From Leptospira perolatii (lineage in GTDB: Bacteria > Spirochaetota > Leptospiria > Leptospirales > Leptospiraceae), in the NCBI RefSeq assembly GCF_002811875.1, contig NZ_NPDZ01000001.1:620001-684000 (forward strand): DNA of 64,000 nucleotides. The letters run 5' to 3'. The position numbers and the translations under genes were made by a program. Shown here in pieces: positions 41,870 through 51,274 of this stretch (the stretch's first letter is position 1; the number at the start of each line of letters is the position of its first letter). Under the pieces are notes generated by a model. It had not been told where the DNA came from and did no database searches. It was given only the letters and a program-made list of their open reading frames with translations.

Positions 41870-42792
41870 CGGTCTGGCTCCGGCGCGGTTTGTCGGAAAA
41901 AGCCTTGTCCTAAATGTTTCCAACTGCCATCGGATTCCATTTTTGAAAATTGGGCAAGCATTCTGGAAACCCCTTCAAATTCATTGGGAAGTTGTTCGTT
42001 AAAATGAAATATGTTAGTGCCGAAATCGGATTCTAAAAATGTAAACTGATTTGCTCCATCTAACAACAGTTTTCTTCCTCCAGCATTCGAGATCTGATCC
42101 GGATGATCGAAAATGTAGACTTCTCGATTTTGTTCGATTGCATTTGCAGCCGAAGAAAGCGCCCCACTTTTTTCAGGGGCTTCGAGCACTAGAAGGCGAT
42201 CGCTTATTCCGGTGATAATTCTGTTTCTTCGCGGAAAGGCATACTTTCTTACTAAGAAGCCAGGAGGATATTCGGTAAGGATCGCAGTTTTAGAACCTTG
42301 CTTAAGCTTTTTGTAAAGTAATTTGTTAGAGGGAGGATATTCCATTTCCGGCCCGGTTCCCATCACGCCAATAACCGCAAGATCGCTTTCCAGGGCCGCT
42401 TGCATCACAGCTGCGTCCACCCCTGCCGCCAGTCCAGAAACAACTCCGTCATACCCACAAGCTTTCAAATCTTTTGGAAGAATTTTGGAGGCTGCAATTG
42501 TGATAGGAGAGGGCTTTCTTGTTCCGACCACGGAAATATGACAGCCTTTCAAAACTTCTGAGTTCCCGATGCAAAATAGATTGGCTGGAGGATCGTAGAT
42601 TTCCTTTAACAGGCTTGGGTAATGAGGATGGTAAAAATCGATGACCTTGGCATTCCACTTTATAAGTTCCGATTTGACCAGATTTGAAAATGCATCGGCT
42701 TCCTTCTTGGTTTTTTCGGAAAGCAAAGGGACGATTTTTCTCAAGACTTCCTGGCACGAATTGGAATCCTTCAAAAGCTTAGAGCGAGTCAA
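41866..42792 (-). CDS. dprA: DNA-processing protein DprA (Smf)
   Basis: 308 aa from TTG 42792. Rossmann-type DprA core: ISVVGTRKPSPITIAASKIL, VVSGLAAGVDAAVMQAAL, GVMGTGPEMEYPPSN, FPRRNRIITGISDRLLVLEA, GALSSAANAIEQNREVYI. DprA loads RecA on incoming single-stranded DNA during transformation and is widely conserved. The TTG lacks a ribosome-binding site; in-frame sequence upstream (IQDFLSLSFPKIFSVLTRSK) looks like real DprA N-terminus and begins at an ATC (42837) with GGGAGG 5 nt before it. Coupled to the HTTM gene by ATGA. Confidence 0.92.
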   Translation of the reverse strand: MTRSKLLKDSNSCQEVLRKIVPLLSEKTKKEADAFSNLVKSELIKWNAKVIDFYHPHYPSLLKEIYDPPANLFCIGNSEVLKGCHISVVGTRKPSPITIAASKILPKDLKACGYDGVVSGLAAGVDAAVMQAALESDLAVIGVMGTGPEMEYPPSNKLLYKKLKQGSKTAILTEYPPGFLVRKYAFPRRNRIITGISDRLLVLEAPEKSGALSSAANAIEQNREVYIFDHPDQISNAGGRKLLLDGANQFTFLESDFGTNIFHFNEQLPNEFEGVSRMLAQFSKMESDGSWKHLGQGFFRQTAPEPDR

Positions 42793-42877
42793 TACTGAGA
42801 ATATTTTGGGAAAGGAAAGAGATAAAAAGTCTTGGATAAAATCCTCCCAAAGAAAGAAAAATAGCCGAATAAAGTTC

Positions 42878-43741
42878 TTATTTTTCGAGTTGGTCTATTT
42901 GTCTCAAATTTTCTAGAACATTCTTGTAAGAGTCATTTTCTTCTAATTCTTCCTTCACAAATCCGTCTTTTTTTAAACTTTCGATTGTAGATTTGATTTG
43001 GAGGTACTCCTGTTTTGCTTCCTGGACTTTTCCCAACCTAAAATAAAAGTTTGCTAATGTAAATTTTGTCGGAACGTTGCGAGGTTCTTTTTTTAGAATC
43101 GATTCCAAAATTACGAATGCCTTGTCTTGGTCGTGAAATCCAGCATTGATTCCTTCCCATGAAGAGTCAGACATGGAGGAGTCGAAATAAATCAATGCAA
43201 GCTGGAAGGGGAATCTAGAATCTCTCGGATCTTGTCGGGACAATGCCTGAAAAATTTCGATTGCAGATTGTCTTCGCACTGGTTCCCAGCCTCGATCCTT
43301 GGAGGCGTTTGCATAAGCCAACCCAGTTTCGAATAGAAGTTGTTGGTCCACAGGCATTTGGATCAAAGCTCGATCAAAATATGGAAGTGCAGATTCAAAG
43401 AAGTGCACATCTGCGCCGATCACTTCTACCTTCTTTCCTTCCGAGTTTTCGTGAATTGCTTTATTATAATATTTTGTGGCAAGATCATAGTCTCCAATCT
43501 TCATATATCCTTGCGCGATTTTCCAGCTCAGGGCGCCGGCCGATCTTGTCTTGCTTGCAAGAGCTCGAATCTTTTTTTCCAGTTCCACGATTTCTGCTTC
43601 GTCCATGGAAAGTCTCTCTTTCCACGCTTCCAAATCTTCTACAGTGGGTGGCTTATCTCCCTTTTTAAGATTGAACTTGCTAATGTTTTTGCAGTCACCG
43701 TAGATCAAGATGGTCATTAGAAGAACTAGAAACCTACGCAT
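42878..43741 (-). CDS. TPR-repeat lipoprotein
   Basis: 287 aa from ATG 43741 (AGGG 8 nt upstream); a frame 60 codons longer runs through GC-rich hairpin sequence and is rejected. Signal MRRFLVLLMTILIYGDC has a relaxed lipobox with Asp at -1, unusual even for spirochaetes. Several TPR units follow (ALSWKIAQGYMKIGDYDLA, FALIYFDSS-type helices, FTLANFYFRLGKVQEAKQEY). Probably a periplasmic scaffold protein. It lies 40 bp upstream of the dprA region on the same strand, so the three genes may be co-transcribed. Confidence 0.8.
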   Translation of the reverse strand: MRRFLVLLMTILIYGDCKNISKFNLKKGDKPPTVEDLEAWKERLSMDEAEIVELEKKIRALASKTRSAGALSWKIAQGYMKIGDYDLATKYYNKAIHENSEGKKVEVIGADVHFFESALPYFDRALIQMPVDQQLLFETGLAYANASKDRGWEPVRRQSAIEIFQALSRQDPRDSRFPFQLALIYFDSSMSDSSWEGINAGFHDQDKAFVILESILKKEPRNVPTKFTLANFYFRLGKVQEAKQEYLQIKSTIESLKKDGFVKEELEENDSYKNVLENLRQIDQLEK

Positions 43742-43851
43742 TAATAGGACCCTCGAGGATGAAATGAATTTTTGAAGTATACGGTTCTCCCGAGATAACG
43801 GTTCGTCGACGGAAATTAAAAGTATTTTGGAAAAAATGATTCGAAGAGGGG

Positions 43852-43890
43852 TACTTTTTAGTGAAAAGTCCCCGCCCTTCCTGGGCGGGG
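43852..43890 (-). terminator. Double hairpin, probable terminator of the DoxX-like gene
   Basis: Stem ccccgccc-ttcct-gggcgggg (43870-43890) and next to it acttttt-agtg-aaaagt (43852-43868). On the minus strand the GC stem is followed by acttttcac. Lies between two same-strand genes. Confidence 0.55.
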
Positions 43891-43982
43891 GCCGGTGCGG
43901 TGGAAGTCCGCCCCTTACCAAAAACTTGCTTTGTTTGCAAGTGAAATTTGGTTAAGATGTAGGACCTCCTACAGGAATCTCT

Positions 43983-44339
43983 CTAATCGTTATCTTTAGA
44001 AATTCCGGAGATAATCAATGCTGCTCCGATTAAAGCAACGTCTTTTAGCAAGGTAACTTCGGCATAAGGAACCTTATTGATTACGTTAGGCACGTGAATC
44101 GTCGCGACAAAGATTCCGATCAGAATTGCCAAAAGCAATGTTGCCAGTTTTGTTTTCTTATTTATAAAAATACTAACCGCCGCAGCAATCAGTGCAAGCC
44201 CGGTAACATAGACCCAAATTACTCCGCCTGGAATAAAAGCTGGAACCATACCGGCCATTTTTTCTCCATTTGCCAAGTGGCTGAGACCGAAAATGAGCAT
44301 TACAGCTCCGTAAATGTACTTACCGATGTTCTTTACCAT
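43983..44339 (-). CDS. DoxX-like small membrane protein
   Basis: 118 aa, four predicted membrane helices (YGAVMLIFGLSHLANG, GVIWVYVTGLALIAAAVSIF, LATLLLAILIGIFVATI, KDVALIGAALIISGI), the DoxX-like pattern. Strong GAGGAGG before the ATG indicates high translation. Function in this group is unknown. Confidence 0.8.
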   Translation of the reverse strand: MVKNIGKYIYGAVMLIFGLSHLANGEKMAGMVPAFIPGGVIWVYVTGLALIAAAVSIFINKKTKLATLLLAILIGIFVATIHVPNVINKVPYAEVTLLKDVALIGAALIISGISKDND

Positions 44340-44425
44340 TTAAATCCTCCTCAAAACAATAGCGACGTGCAATAACGACTGATGATTGTGGCTTCGATTT
44401 TAGAGCTTCGCAAGGAGAAAAAGAA

Positions 44426-44860
44426 TTGCCTGATAGAAAAAAAAATTTACTTCCGATGGGATGGAGAATTGCGACAGGAAAAGATCTAGAGTTACTTTTT
44501 GAAATGGAAAAGATTTGTTTTCCTCAGACTCATTGGACGATACAGAACATTCAGGATCACCTAACAGACAAATCCGCTTGGGTTTTTCCGGGATTAGGTT
44601 ATTTGCTTTTTATAGAAATCGAATCGGAAAGGGAACTTTTGCGAATCGGAATTCTGCCGCATAAACGAAGATTAGGCGAAGCAGAAAAGGCTCTAACGGC
44701 GATGTGCAATGGAGCGAAAAAAACATTTCTGGAGGTCGAGTCTTCGAATGTTTCCGCTAGAAATTTATATGCGAAAGTCGGACTAAAAGAAATCGGAGTG
44801 AGAAAATCCTACTACGGACCTGGAAAAGACGCGGTTCTTATGGAATATTCCACAGAATAA
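44426..44860 (+). CDS. rimI: GNAT acetyltransferase, RimI-like
   Basis: 144 aa from TTG 44426 (AAGGAG 8 nt upstream). GNAT elements: FEMEKICFPQTHWTIQNIQD at the N-terminus, a beta4-alpha3 region (ELLRIGILPHKRRLGEAEKAL) with the acetyl-CoA loop shortened compared with the usual Q-x-x-G-x-G/A, and FLEVESSNVSARNLYAKVGL. Together with GVRKSYYGPGKDAVLM this matches RimI, which acetylates the N-terminus of ribosomal protein S18. The atypical CoA-binding loop lowers certainty about activity. Confidence 0.8.
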   Translation: MPDRKKNLLPMGWRIATGKDLELLFEMEKICFPQTHWTIQNIQDHLTDKSAWVFPGLGYLLFIEIESERELLRIGILPHKRRLGEAEKALTAMCNGAKKTFLEVESSNVSARNLYAKVGLKEIGVRKSYYGPGKDAVLMEYSTE

Positions 44861-44909
44861 TCTGTTACGTCGAAAATCTAATTTTCCTCCCGGAGAATTC
44901 ACTGAGTAC

Positions 44910-45392
44910 TTAAACTTTTTGTAATAGAACCACACAGCTCGCTCCGACTCCTTCGCTTCTGCCTAGGGCGCCCATTTTTTCCGTAGTCGTAGCTTTGATA
45001 GAAACTGAATCTGGATTTTTTCCTACAAGTTTTGCCAAAGATTTTTGGATCGTTTCCCTATGCGGCGCGATCTTTGGCTTTTCCCCCAAAATCGTGCAGT
45101 CTAGGTTTAGTATGCTATAACCTCTTTCCTTCATGAGATCCAGAGACTTTTGTAGAATCAGCTTAGAATCTAGGTTTTTATATTTCGGATCTGTATCCGG
45201 AAAGTATTGTCCGATATCTCCCAATCCAAGAGCCCCTAGGATCGCATCGGCTAATGCATGTAATATGATATCGGCGTCGGAATGTCCTACCAATGCATAT
45301 TCCGAATCGATGATCGCTCCCCCCAGAATTAGGGGGCGATTCGGGTTGTTTTCCAACCTATGAAAATCTAATCCTTGTCCAATTCGAAACAT
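44910..45392 (-). CDS. ispF: 2-C-methyl-D-erythritol 2,4-cyclodiphosphate synthase
   Basis: 160 aa, full length. IspF makes the cyclic diphosphate of the MEP isoprenoid pathway, releasing CMP. Zinc ligands in GLDFHRL (D-x-H) and the family block [20 protein letters not shown] are intact, with [16 protein letters not shown] at the CDP site. It lies 47 bp after nadA on the same strand, a likely two-gene unit. Confidence 0.97.
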   Translation of the reverse strand: MFRIGQGLDFHRLENNPNRPLILGGAIIDSEYALVGHSDADIILHALADAILGALGLGDIGQYFPDTDPKYKNLDSKLILQKSLDLMKERGYSILNLDCTILGEKPKIAPHRETIQKSLAKLVGKNPDSVSIKATTTEKMGALGRSEGVGASCVVLLQKV

Positions 45393-45439
45393 TCTTTCGT
45401 TTTTATAGTTTAAGTATTTTAATTATCTTTAAATTATTT

Positions 45440-46411
45440 TTATTTAAAGGAAAGATCCAGCATTCTTTGGACTGCAAGTCTGCCTTTTTCGATAATTTCA
45501 GGTTTGAGTTTGACTTCGAACTGTTCATATACGAGCGCGTCTCTGATTTTTTCCAGAGTGATTTTTTTCATATGAGGGCAGGTCCTGCAGGAAGATACAA
45601 ATGTTCTATCCGGAAATTCGGTTCTGAGATTGTCTCCCATTGAGCATTCCGTAACCAGGAAAATATTCTTTGCGCCAGAATCCTTGATGTATTTCGACAT
45701 TTGAGAAGTGGATCCGGAATAATCAGAGACCGCGACTACATCCTTGTTACATTCCGGGTGAGAAATCACCGCTACTTCAGGCCATTGCCTGCGAACGGAA
45801 AGTATGTCTTCCTCAGTATACATTTCATGGACCATACATCTTCCCGGAAAAGAAATGATTTTTTTATTCGTTTGATTCTGCACATTCCCCGCGAGGTACT
45901 CATCGGGTAGGAAAATCACTGTATCGGAGTCTAAAGAATTTACTATCTGGGCTGCGTTAGCAGAAGTACAGCAGATGTCCGTCTCAGCTTTGACCTCAGC
46001 AGTGCAATTGACATAGGTCACGACCGGAACCCCTGGATACTGTGCTTTTAGTTTTTTCACATCTTCGCGCGTGATACTTTCCGCCAAAGAGCAACCAGCT
46101 TTCAAATCTGCGATGAGTACTTTCTTTTCCGGAGACATTAATTTGGCAGTCTCCGCCATAAAGTGAACTCCATTAAATAAAATAATATCTGCGTCTGTTT
46201 CTGCTGCGACCTTACTCAGATACAAAGAGTCTCCAGTGATATCTGAAACACCGAAAAATACGTCAGGTGTCATGTAATTATGGCCGAGTAAAATCGCATT
46301 TTTTTCCTTTTTGAGTCGATTGATTTCCTCAATTAAAGGAAGCTTTTCATCGATTTCGTGACTAAGATAAGTGGATTCTAGGGATTTTTTGATTTCTTCA
46401 AGAGTTTTCAT
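45440..46411 (-). CDS. nadA: Quinolinate synthase A
   Basis: 323 aa. NadA condenses iminoaspartate with dihydroxyacetone phosphate to quinolinate in NAD synthesis, using a [4Fe-4S] cluster. Three tandem alpha/beta modules with the cluster Cys in context: [19 protein letters not shown] and [19 protein letters not shown] near the N-terminus and [12 protein letters not shown] are typical. GAGGAG sits 6 nt before the ATG. Confidence 0.97.
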   Translation of the reverse strand: MKTLEEIKKSLESTYLSHEIDEKLPLIEEINRLKKEKNAILLGHNYMTPDVFFGVSDITGDSLYLSKVAAETDADIILFNGVHFMAETAKLMSPEKKVLIADLKAGCSLAESITREDVKKLKAQYPGVPVVTYVNCTAEVKAETDICCTSANAAQIVNSLDSDTVIFLPDEYLAGNVQNQTNKKIISFPGRCMVHEMYTEEDILSVRRQWPEVAVISHPECNKDVVAVSDYSGSTSQMSKYIKDSGAKNIFLVTECSMGDNLRTEFPDRTFVSSCRTCPHMKKITLEKIRDALVYEQFEVKLKPEIIEKGRLAVQRMLDLSFK

Positions 46412-46782
46412 TTGGACTCCTCAGAGAATTGCGCACTTTCAATCGCTACAAGGGGTTTAGTTTGGTGCATTAATTCCGTCAAAATCGATCTATATAATTA
46501 GACCGTAATTCTCAATTTGCCGAAATTGGAAAGCGATCAGCCTTCCGTCATTTCTCAGGATGGATTTTTCGGTGCAATTCAATTCAGATCCGAAAGTTTG
46601 AAAAGGAAATCTAATCCAGGGCGAAAAAGAAGCTTCGACAAAAAAGAAACTAGTTTTGTTCCCTGATTATGTGCCCTTTTCCCCATTCCGGGCGATTTCG
46701 CAGGGTTATTTTCAAAATAAATTGACAGAAAACCAATTCTTAGCACAAATACATACTTATCCCAAAAATCATCCATAAAGGA
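46412..46782. other. Intergenic region between nadA and lipL41
   Basis: About 370 bp between divergent genes. It contains the lipL41 promoter candidate at 46722 (TTGACA) and presumably the nadA promoter; no gene is supported. Confidence 0.5.
46722..46751 (+). promoter_or_regulatory. Putative lipL41 promoter
   Basis: TTGACA at 46722-46727; the -10 is unclear (caaata at 46746-46751 with an 18-bp spacer is the best I find). It lies ~45 bp before the ATG. Confidence 0.4.
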
Positions 46783-46797
46783 TTGGTACTAAACCAA

Positions 46798-47871
46798 ATG
46801 AATAAAATCGCTTCTTTGCTAGTTGCAGGAGTGCTCTTCATTTCTTTCGTTAATTGCGACCCGACAATCGATGTCGAATACCCTGTTTTCGAAAAATCTA
46901 AAGAAGGACGTGCTCTTCAAAAATTCCTCGGAACAATTCGTAACGTTGGTCTCGCTGTCGAAAAACCCCAAAAGAGCCTCTGGGAGGCAGTTTTTGGTCC
47001 TGGATCCAGCTTTATTGATCAAATGCCTGCAAAAGTTTTCGAGGCATTCGATAAGGAATCCTATTACAAATTGATCGACCTCAGCAAGCGTGCGGACGCG
47101 ATGAATGAAGCAACTCTTTCATTATCAGGAATTACTAAAAACAAAGCTAAGATCGGAAATTTGATCGGTGCGGAGGCAATTCTTTATATCGGTTACCAAA
47201 AACCATATACTGAGTGTGGTTCTGAAATGATGATGGATTACGGTGCAGCAGCGATGAAACTCGGTGGTGCAATTGCTTCTATGGCTTCTGGAAGAAACGT
47301 AGATACTTCCGGATCCGGACCCGTCCAAAAACAAACTGCAATTCGCTATATGCTCATTCCTTTGGATGCTACTTTGATCAAAGTAGAAACCGGAGAAGTG
47401 AAAAAAGCTGTGGTTTCCAACCCTGCGAAAGTAGATGGTGGTGTGGGAAATCTAAACTGCCCATCGGTTCTGGATTCTTTTGGAAAAGGTCTAGATGAAG
47501 CAGCTGCTTACATCAGAGAAAGACTTTCTCCGAAAGTTAAGACCGAGAAAATCAAAGTTTTCGTAAAAGATGAAGATGAAGAAGTTTCTGAGCTTTTGAA
47601 AGAGGGTCTCGAAGAGATCGCTGGAGAAACTCCTAGCTTTAAAAAAGCAAAAGAAGTTTGGGAAAAAGCTGATAAGAAAGCGAGCGGTAAGTCTTGGGGA
47701 GCAAAAGCAAACTTAGCTACTTACTATTTCTCTCAAGGTGATTTTGAGAAATCTATTAAGCTTTACGAAGAAGCTATGAAAATGTCTGGAGCCGATAAGA
47801 GTTACTTAAGAGAGCTTCGTAAACGCGTGGAAGCTACTGCAGCAGTTGATGAATCTGCTTCTAACCAGTAA
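46798..47871 (+). CDS. lipL41: Outer-membrane lipoprotein LipL41
   Basis: 357 aa from ATG 46798. Signal [20 protein letters not shown] with lipobox FVNC. The body closely follows known LipL41: VDVEYPVF-type start (here [20 protein letters not shown]), [58 protein letters not shown], and a C-terminal TPR-like end ([20 protein letters not shown]). LipL41 is an abundant outer-membrane lipoprotein, reported as oligomeric and heme-binding. The partner gene lep follows. Confidence 0.97.
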   Translation: MNKIASLLVAGVLFISFVNCDPTIDVEYPVFEKSKEGRALQKFLGTIRNVGLAVEKPQKSLWEAVFGPGSSFIDQMPAKVFEAFDKESYYKLIDLSKRADAMNEATLSLSGITKNKAKIGNLIGAEAILYIGYQKPYTECGSEMMMDYGAAAMKLGGAIASMASGRNVDTSGSGPVQKQTAIRYMLIPLDATLIKVETGEVKKAVVSNPAKVDGGVGNLNCPSVLDSFGKGLDEAAAYIRERLSPKVKTEKIKVFVKDEDEEVSELLKEGLEEIAGETPSFKKAKEVWEKADKKASGKSWGAKANLATYYFSQGDFEKSIKLYEEAMKMSGADKSYLRELRKRVEATAAVDESASNQ

Positions 47872-48226
47872 TCTGGGCTTTCACTTTCACACAAACAGGA
47901 AAAGCGGACGGATATCGTCCGCTTTTCTTTTTTGCTTTCTACTTTTGAACTCCAATTGCACTCGAACCACTCCTACTCCGGAAGAGTGTGTGGATGCACA
48001 GGTTCATATCGTTAAGCTGATCGCCGATGACCAAAGCATGGACAAACAAGTGCAAGCGCTTATGCTGCGTAGCATACTAAAGCCGGAAATGAATGAAGCA
48101 ATCGTTAAGAATTGCGTTCTGGAAAAAACTCTAAAACAGGTCAAATGCGAATTAGAGGCCACAAAGTTTACAGAATTAAAGAAATGTAAAAAAGAATTCG
48201 GTAAACCAGATCTACCTCCTACTTAA
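47849..48226 (+). CDS. lep: Lep, LipL41 expression-partner lipoprotein
   Basis: Open from ATG 47849, inside the end of lipL41, but the true start is unclear: the signal segment reads [15 protein letters not shown] (lipobox LNSNC) and lies on top of a terminator-like hairpin. The mature part ([56 protein letters not shown]) is the small Cys-containing helical lipoprotein found downstream of lipL41 and reported to stabilise it. Position and pattern both support the call; the start does not. Confidence 0.82.
   Translation: MNLLLTSNLGFHFHTNRKSGRISSAFLFCFLLLNSNCTRTTPTPEECVDAQVHIVKLIADDQSMDKQVQALMLRSILKPEMNEAIVKNCVLEKTLKQVKCELEATKFTELKKCKKEFGKPDLPPT
47900..47935 (+). terminator. Strong hairpin with T-run between lipL41 and lep
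   Basis: 11-bp perfect stem aaaagcggacg/cgtccgctttt, gatat loop, then cttttttt. It follows the lipL41 stop by 29 bp yet falls inside the lep signal-peptide coding sequence, so it may act as a partial terminator that sets the lipL41:lep ratio. Confidence 0.8.
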
Positions 48227-48328
48227 ATCTTGCGGCCCTTCGGAGAAATATCTTCGAAAGGTCGTTTTACATTTCGTAATTCAATTTACTCGTAAAATTT
48301 ACCGGAAGATCGAAACTTAAATTAAAGC

Positions 48329-51274
48329 TTAAAACCTCTGCTTGCTGATAGTTTTCACCAAGAATATTGAATATTCTTTTATTAAGCGGATCTTTATGAA
48401 TCCTATAGAAAGTAAGAGAAGTAAGACCAAGTCGAAGAGAGTAGGTTCGGACATCTGAATCAATTCCTCTCCGTCCAAGTACGGTTTCGAGGAGAGAACT
48501 TCCTTTTGTTTGCGTCTTAGCGCTTCCTTCTGTGCATCGTCTTCGAGGGCAAGATATGCAGTATGCGGGCTAAGAATTTTTGTGGAGAAACTTTCTGCTA
48601 CGACCCTTTTCCACTGATAAGTATTCGGATTCATAGATGCGAGTTTCCACAGGCTTTCCAAAGAGATTGCCTGTTGGAATTCTGATTCGGCACCATCTTG
48701 AATTTCCTCCGCACCCGATTCTTTTTTTGGAATCGGATACACTCCGGGCGCATTTAGTAAAAATCCGTTGTTCTGTAGATCTCCGAATATGCGGACTACA
48801 CTTCTGGATTTGGAGATCTCGCTTTTTAGATCTCCGGAAATCAATTTCCCTGCTGCGTAATCGCTTTCCAAGGAGAGAAGATACGTTTCCGTTTTTTGGG
48901 TTTTGCTATCTGCAATCGCGTAATAAAATCTCGGGCTTTCCGGAAACAGAAAAGAAATATCCGATAGGTTCTTTTCCCAAACCAGCAATTCATGATTTTT
49001 GCCGTAGAAGCTATTTTGGTTTGTTACGACGATCGGAACAGGATACGTCGTAAAATCTCTTTCTAAGTAGTGTTTTACGAAGATACTCCTTAATGTCCTT
49101 TCTAACAGAAAACCGCCTTTGTAAGCTGGAATATTTATAAAAGCATTCTCCTTGTTCCTTTCTTCGACTTCATAATTGGCCCACAAGATGACAGAACTTT
49201 TGTCGGCGTACTTGTTTACAAATTCTTGATATACTTTTTCGGATTCCGAAGAGTATTTAGAGTTATCCAGGATAAAATAATATTTGGGAGTGCGTTTGAT
49301 TTCTGGAAGTTTTGCAAAGTATTTTTCCGAAACGAACACGCTTGATAGAGATTGAATTGTTATGTCATTCCCTTCCAGATGAATCTCCTTACCATCTATG
49401 GAAAAATTCACCGGACGAGAATGTAATATCGTAAATCCAGTTTTTCGAATTTCACCCTTTGAATAAGGGAAGACTCTTAATTCTAGGCGGTTGGGTGATA
49501 CATAATGAAGTATTCCCGGGTCCTTGCGGAAATTGCGAATTTGATTATAGATCCATAATGCAGATTTTCTTTCGGACAATATCCCTTGCTCTTTATGAGA
49601 GCCTATAAATAGATAATAGTCGCTAATAAATGCTCCATCTGCTAGCGTAAATTGGGTAATATAGTCACCCTGTGCCCATCCTTGCCCGTATTTGGTCGTC
49701 AGCTCTATCGTGCTTTTGTAATAATGGTCGAAGTTTTCGGTTTTGGCGGATACGGAGATTAATTTTGCGTTATCCTCCGGGGGGAGATAGGAGTCGCAAC
49801 GAGCCGCCAGACAACTGGAGTTTTTTCTGCGTATCGGCTGCTTTCCCGAATAAGCAGCATACAATGTTTCTATTTTCTCATCGGAAAGCACCAAGTTATC
49901 TAGAACTGTTCGGTTGTACCAGGAATCCAGGTAGGGAGTAGAATTTGAACCGCTTAGGAAGTTGAATCTATTCCCCTCCTTTATTGTTTGGATATGATCA
50001 AGTATTCCTTCGAGCGAGGAGATAAAGTACGGAGACTTTGTATCTCTAAAATCAGGTTCGTATAAGTATTCCAGCGCAGAATGCAAGATATAACGATCGA
50101 TTCTCAATTTCGCATAATAAAATGCGGGCAAAATCGAAACAGAAATCAGAGCAAAAATAACCGTATTGGAAATTCCGATTTTTTCGCGAAAGTAAGAGAG
50201 ATCAACACTTAGAACTTGAGTATGAAAAAAAGCTAATACAAATGGAGCGAACATCAAAAGCCCAACCCCGAATAAAAAGAGACCAAAAAATGCAAAAGGT
50301 AAGTAAGGGAGAAATACTAAAGCAAAATATAGAGTGTAGGGAACTAACAAGAATCTTCCAAAGGTAAGAGCACTTCTCCATTTTCGATCATTTGGAGAAG
50401 GTAGGATGATTAGGATTCCATTTAGAACCGCCAAGATATACCATAGCGGATGTTTATAGTCTCCAAAGATGTGTTCGTTCGTGCGAAATCCGGGCAGGTC
50501 AAGCAGTTTGGATTGGTTGTTTAATAATAAACCCAGGATAGGGAATATGATACAAAATAGAACGACTATGGTCGTTTTGATCGATCTTGGAATTTCCGAT
50601 TTTCTCCAAATCAATAATAAAGAGCGGAAAAGAAAAAATAGGAACAAAAAGAACCCGATCACGAATCCGGAGGAAATAACAACCGAATGCAAGAATATAA
50701 AATTTTCATTATGTACATAATCACCGGTTTGTGGATCGAACGAATATTTATTTCTAAGGAATTCTAAGAACAAATACCCGATGTACAGAAAGATCGGTAT
50801 CAGAACGGTCGAAAGTAGATTGAGCCAGATCCTTTGTTTTTTTTGTTCGGGGGTTAGGATGATGATGCCGACCAAAACCGCGTACAATAATCCGGGAATC
50901 AAAAAGGTGAGCGGATATATAAAGGCTTCGGATCCTGTGCTCATCCAAGCCGGTACTTCTCTAGGATACAGACGGTAGTCATTGGTCAGGAACAACCAGA
51001 GCAAAAAAGTATGGAGCAAGAGTACGATCGGGGAAACTAAGGCATGAACCGAAAAGTTTCCGTAGAACTTGGTGGAGATCGCATAACAAATCGATAGTGT
51101 TAAATATCCTCCTAACAGTAAAAATAAGATATGCCAATCCGATAAGGACTCTTCTGGCAATATGGATTGAAAGAGCGAAAAATCTCTCCAGCACAATAAG
51201 AGATAAATAGAAACTGGCAGGATAGTACTGAGTACATACCATTCGATTCTGCGAACCTTTTGACTTTCATTCAT
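48329..51274 (-). CDS. MSEP-CTERM protein, dedicated exosortase K substrate
   Basis: 981 aa from ATG 51274, which overlaps the exosortase stop (ATGA; GGAGA 11 nt upstream). About ten N-terminal membrane spans (to ~residue 410) precede a large periplasmic-type domain (~430-930). The C-terminus is a sorting tail: MSEP at residues 941-944, a hydrophobic helix TLFDLVLLLLLSIGFI, then basic KIRLIKEY...SKQRF. This matches the MSEP-CTERM family defined (TIGR04286, from memory) as the sole partner of exosortase K. Expected fate: cleavage at or near MSEP and transfer or release at the membrane. Function of the body unknown. Confidence 0.88.
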   Translation of the reverse strand: MNESQKVRRIEWYVLSTILPVSIYLLLCWRDFSLFQSILPEESLSDWHILFLLLGGYLTLSICYAISTKFYGNFSVHALVSPIVLLLHTFLLWLFLTNDYRLYPREVPAWMSTGSEAFIYPLTFLIPGLLYAVLVGIIILTPEQKKQRIWLNLLSTVLIPIFLYIGYLFLEFLRNKYSFDPQTGDYVHNENFIFLHSVVISSGFVIGFFLFLFFLFRSLLLIWRKSEIPRSIKTTIVVLFCIIFPILGLLLNNQSKLLDLPGFRTNEHIFGDYKHPLWYILAVLNGILIILPSPNDRKWRSALTFGRFLLVPYTLYFALVFLPYLPFAFFGLFLFGVGLLMFAPFVLAFFHTQVLSVDLSYFREKIGISNTVIFALISVSILPAFYYAKLRIDRYILHSALEYLYEPDFRDTKSPYFISSLEGILDHIQTIKEGNRFNFLSGSNSTPYLDSWYNRTVLDNLVLSDEKIETLYAAYSGKQPIRRKNSSCLAARCDSYLPPEDNAKLISVSAKTENFDHYYKSTIELTTKYGQGWAQGDYITQFTLADGAFISDYYLFIGSHKEQGILSERKSALWIYNQIRNFRKDPGILHYVSPNRLELRVFPYSKGEIRKTGFTILHSRPVNFSIDGKEIHLEGNDITIQSLSSVFVSEKYFAKLPEIKRTPKYYFILDNSKYSSESEKVYQEFVNKYADKSSVILWANYEVEERNKENAFINIPAYKGGFLLERTLRSIFVKHYLERDFTTYPVPIVVTNQNSFYGKNHELLVWEKNLSDISFLFPESPRFYYAIADSKTQKTETYLLSLESDYAAGKLISGDLKSEISKSRSVVRIFGDLQNNGFLLNAPGVYPIPKKESGAEEIQDGAESEFQQAISLESLWKLASMNPNTYQWKRVVAESFSTKILSPHTAYLALEDDAQKEALRRKQKEVLSSKPYLDGEELIQMSEPTLFDLVLLLLLSIGFIKIRLIKEYSIFLVKTISKQRF

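Noticed and set aside
43742..43921. 60-codon extension of the TPR lipoprotein
   Set aside because: Runs through GC-rich hairpins and would bury the signal peptide internally.
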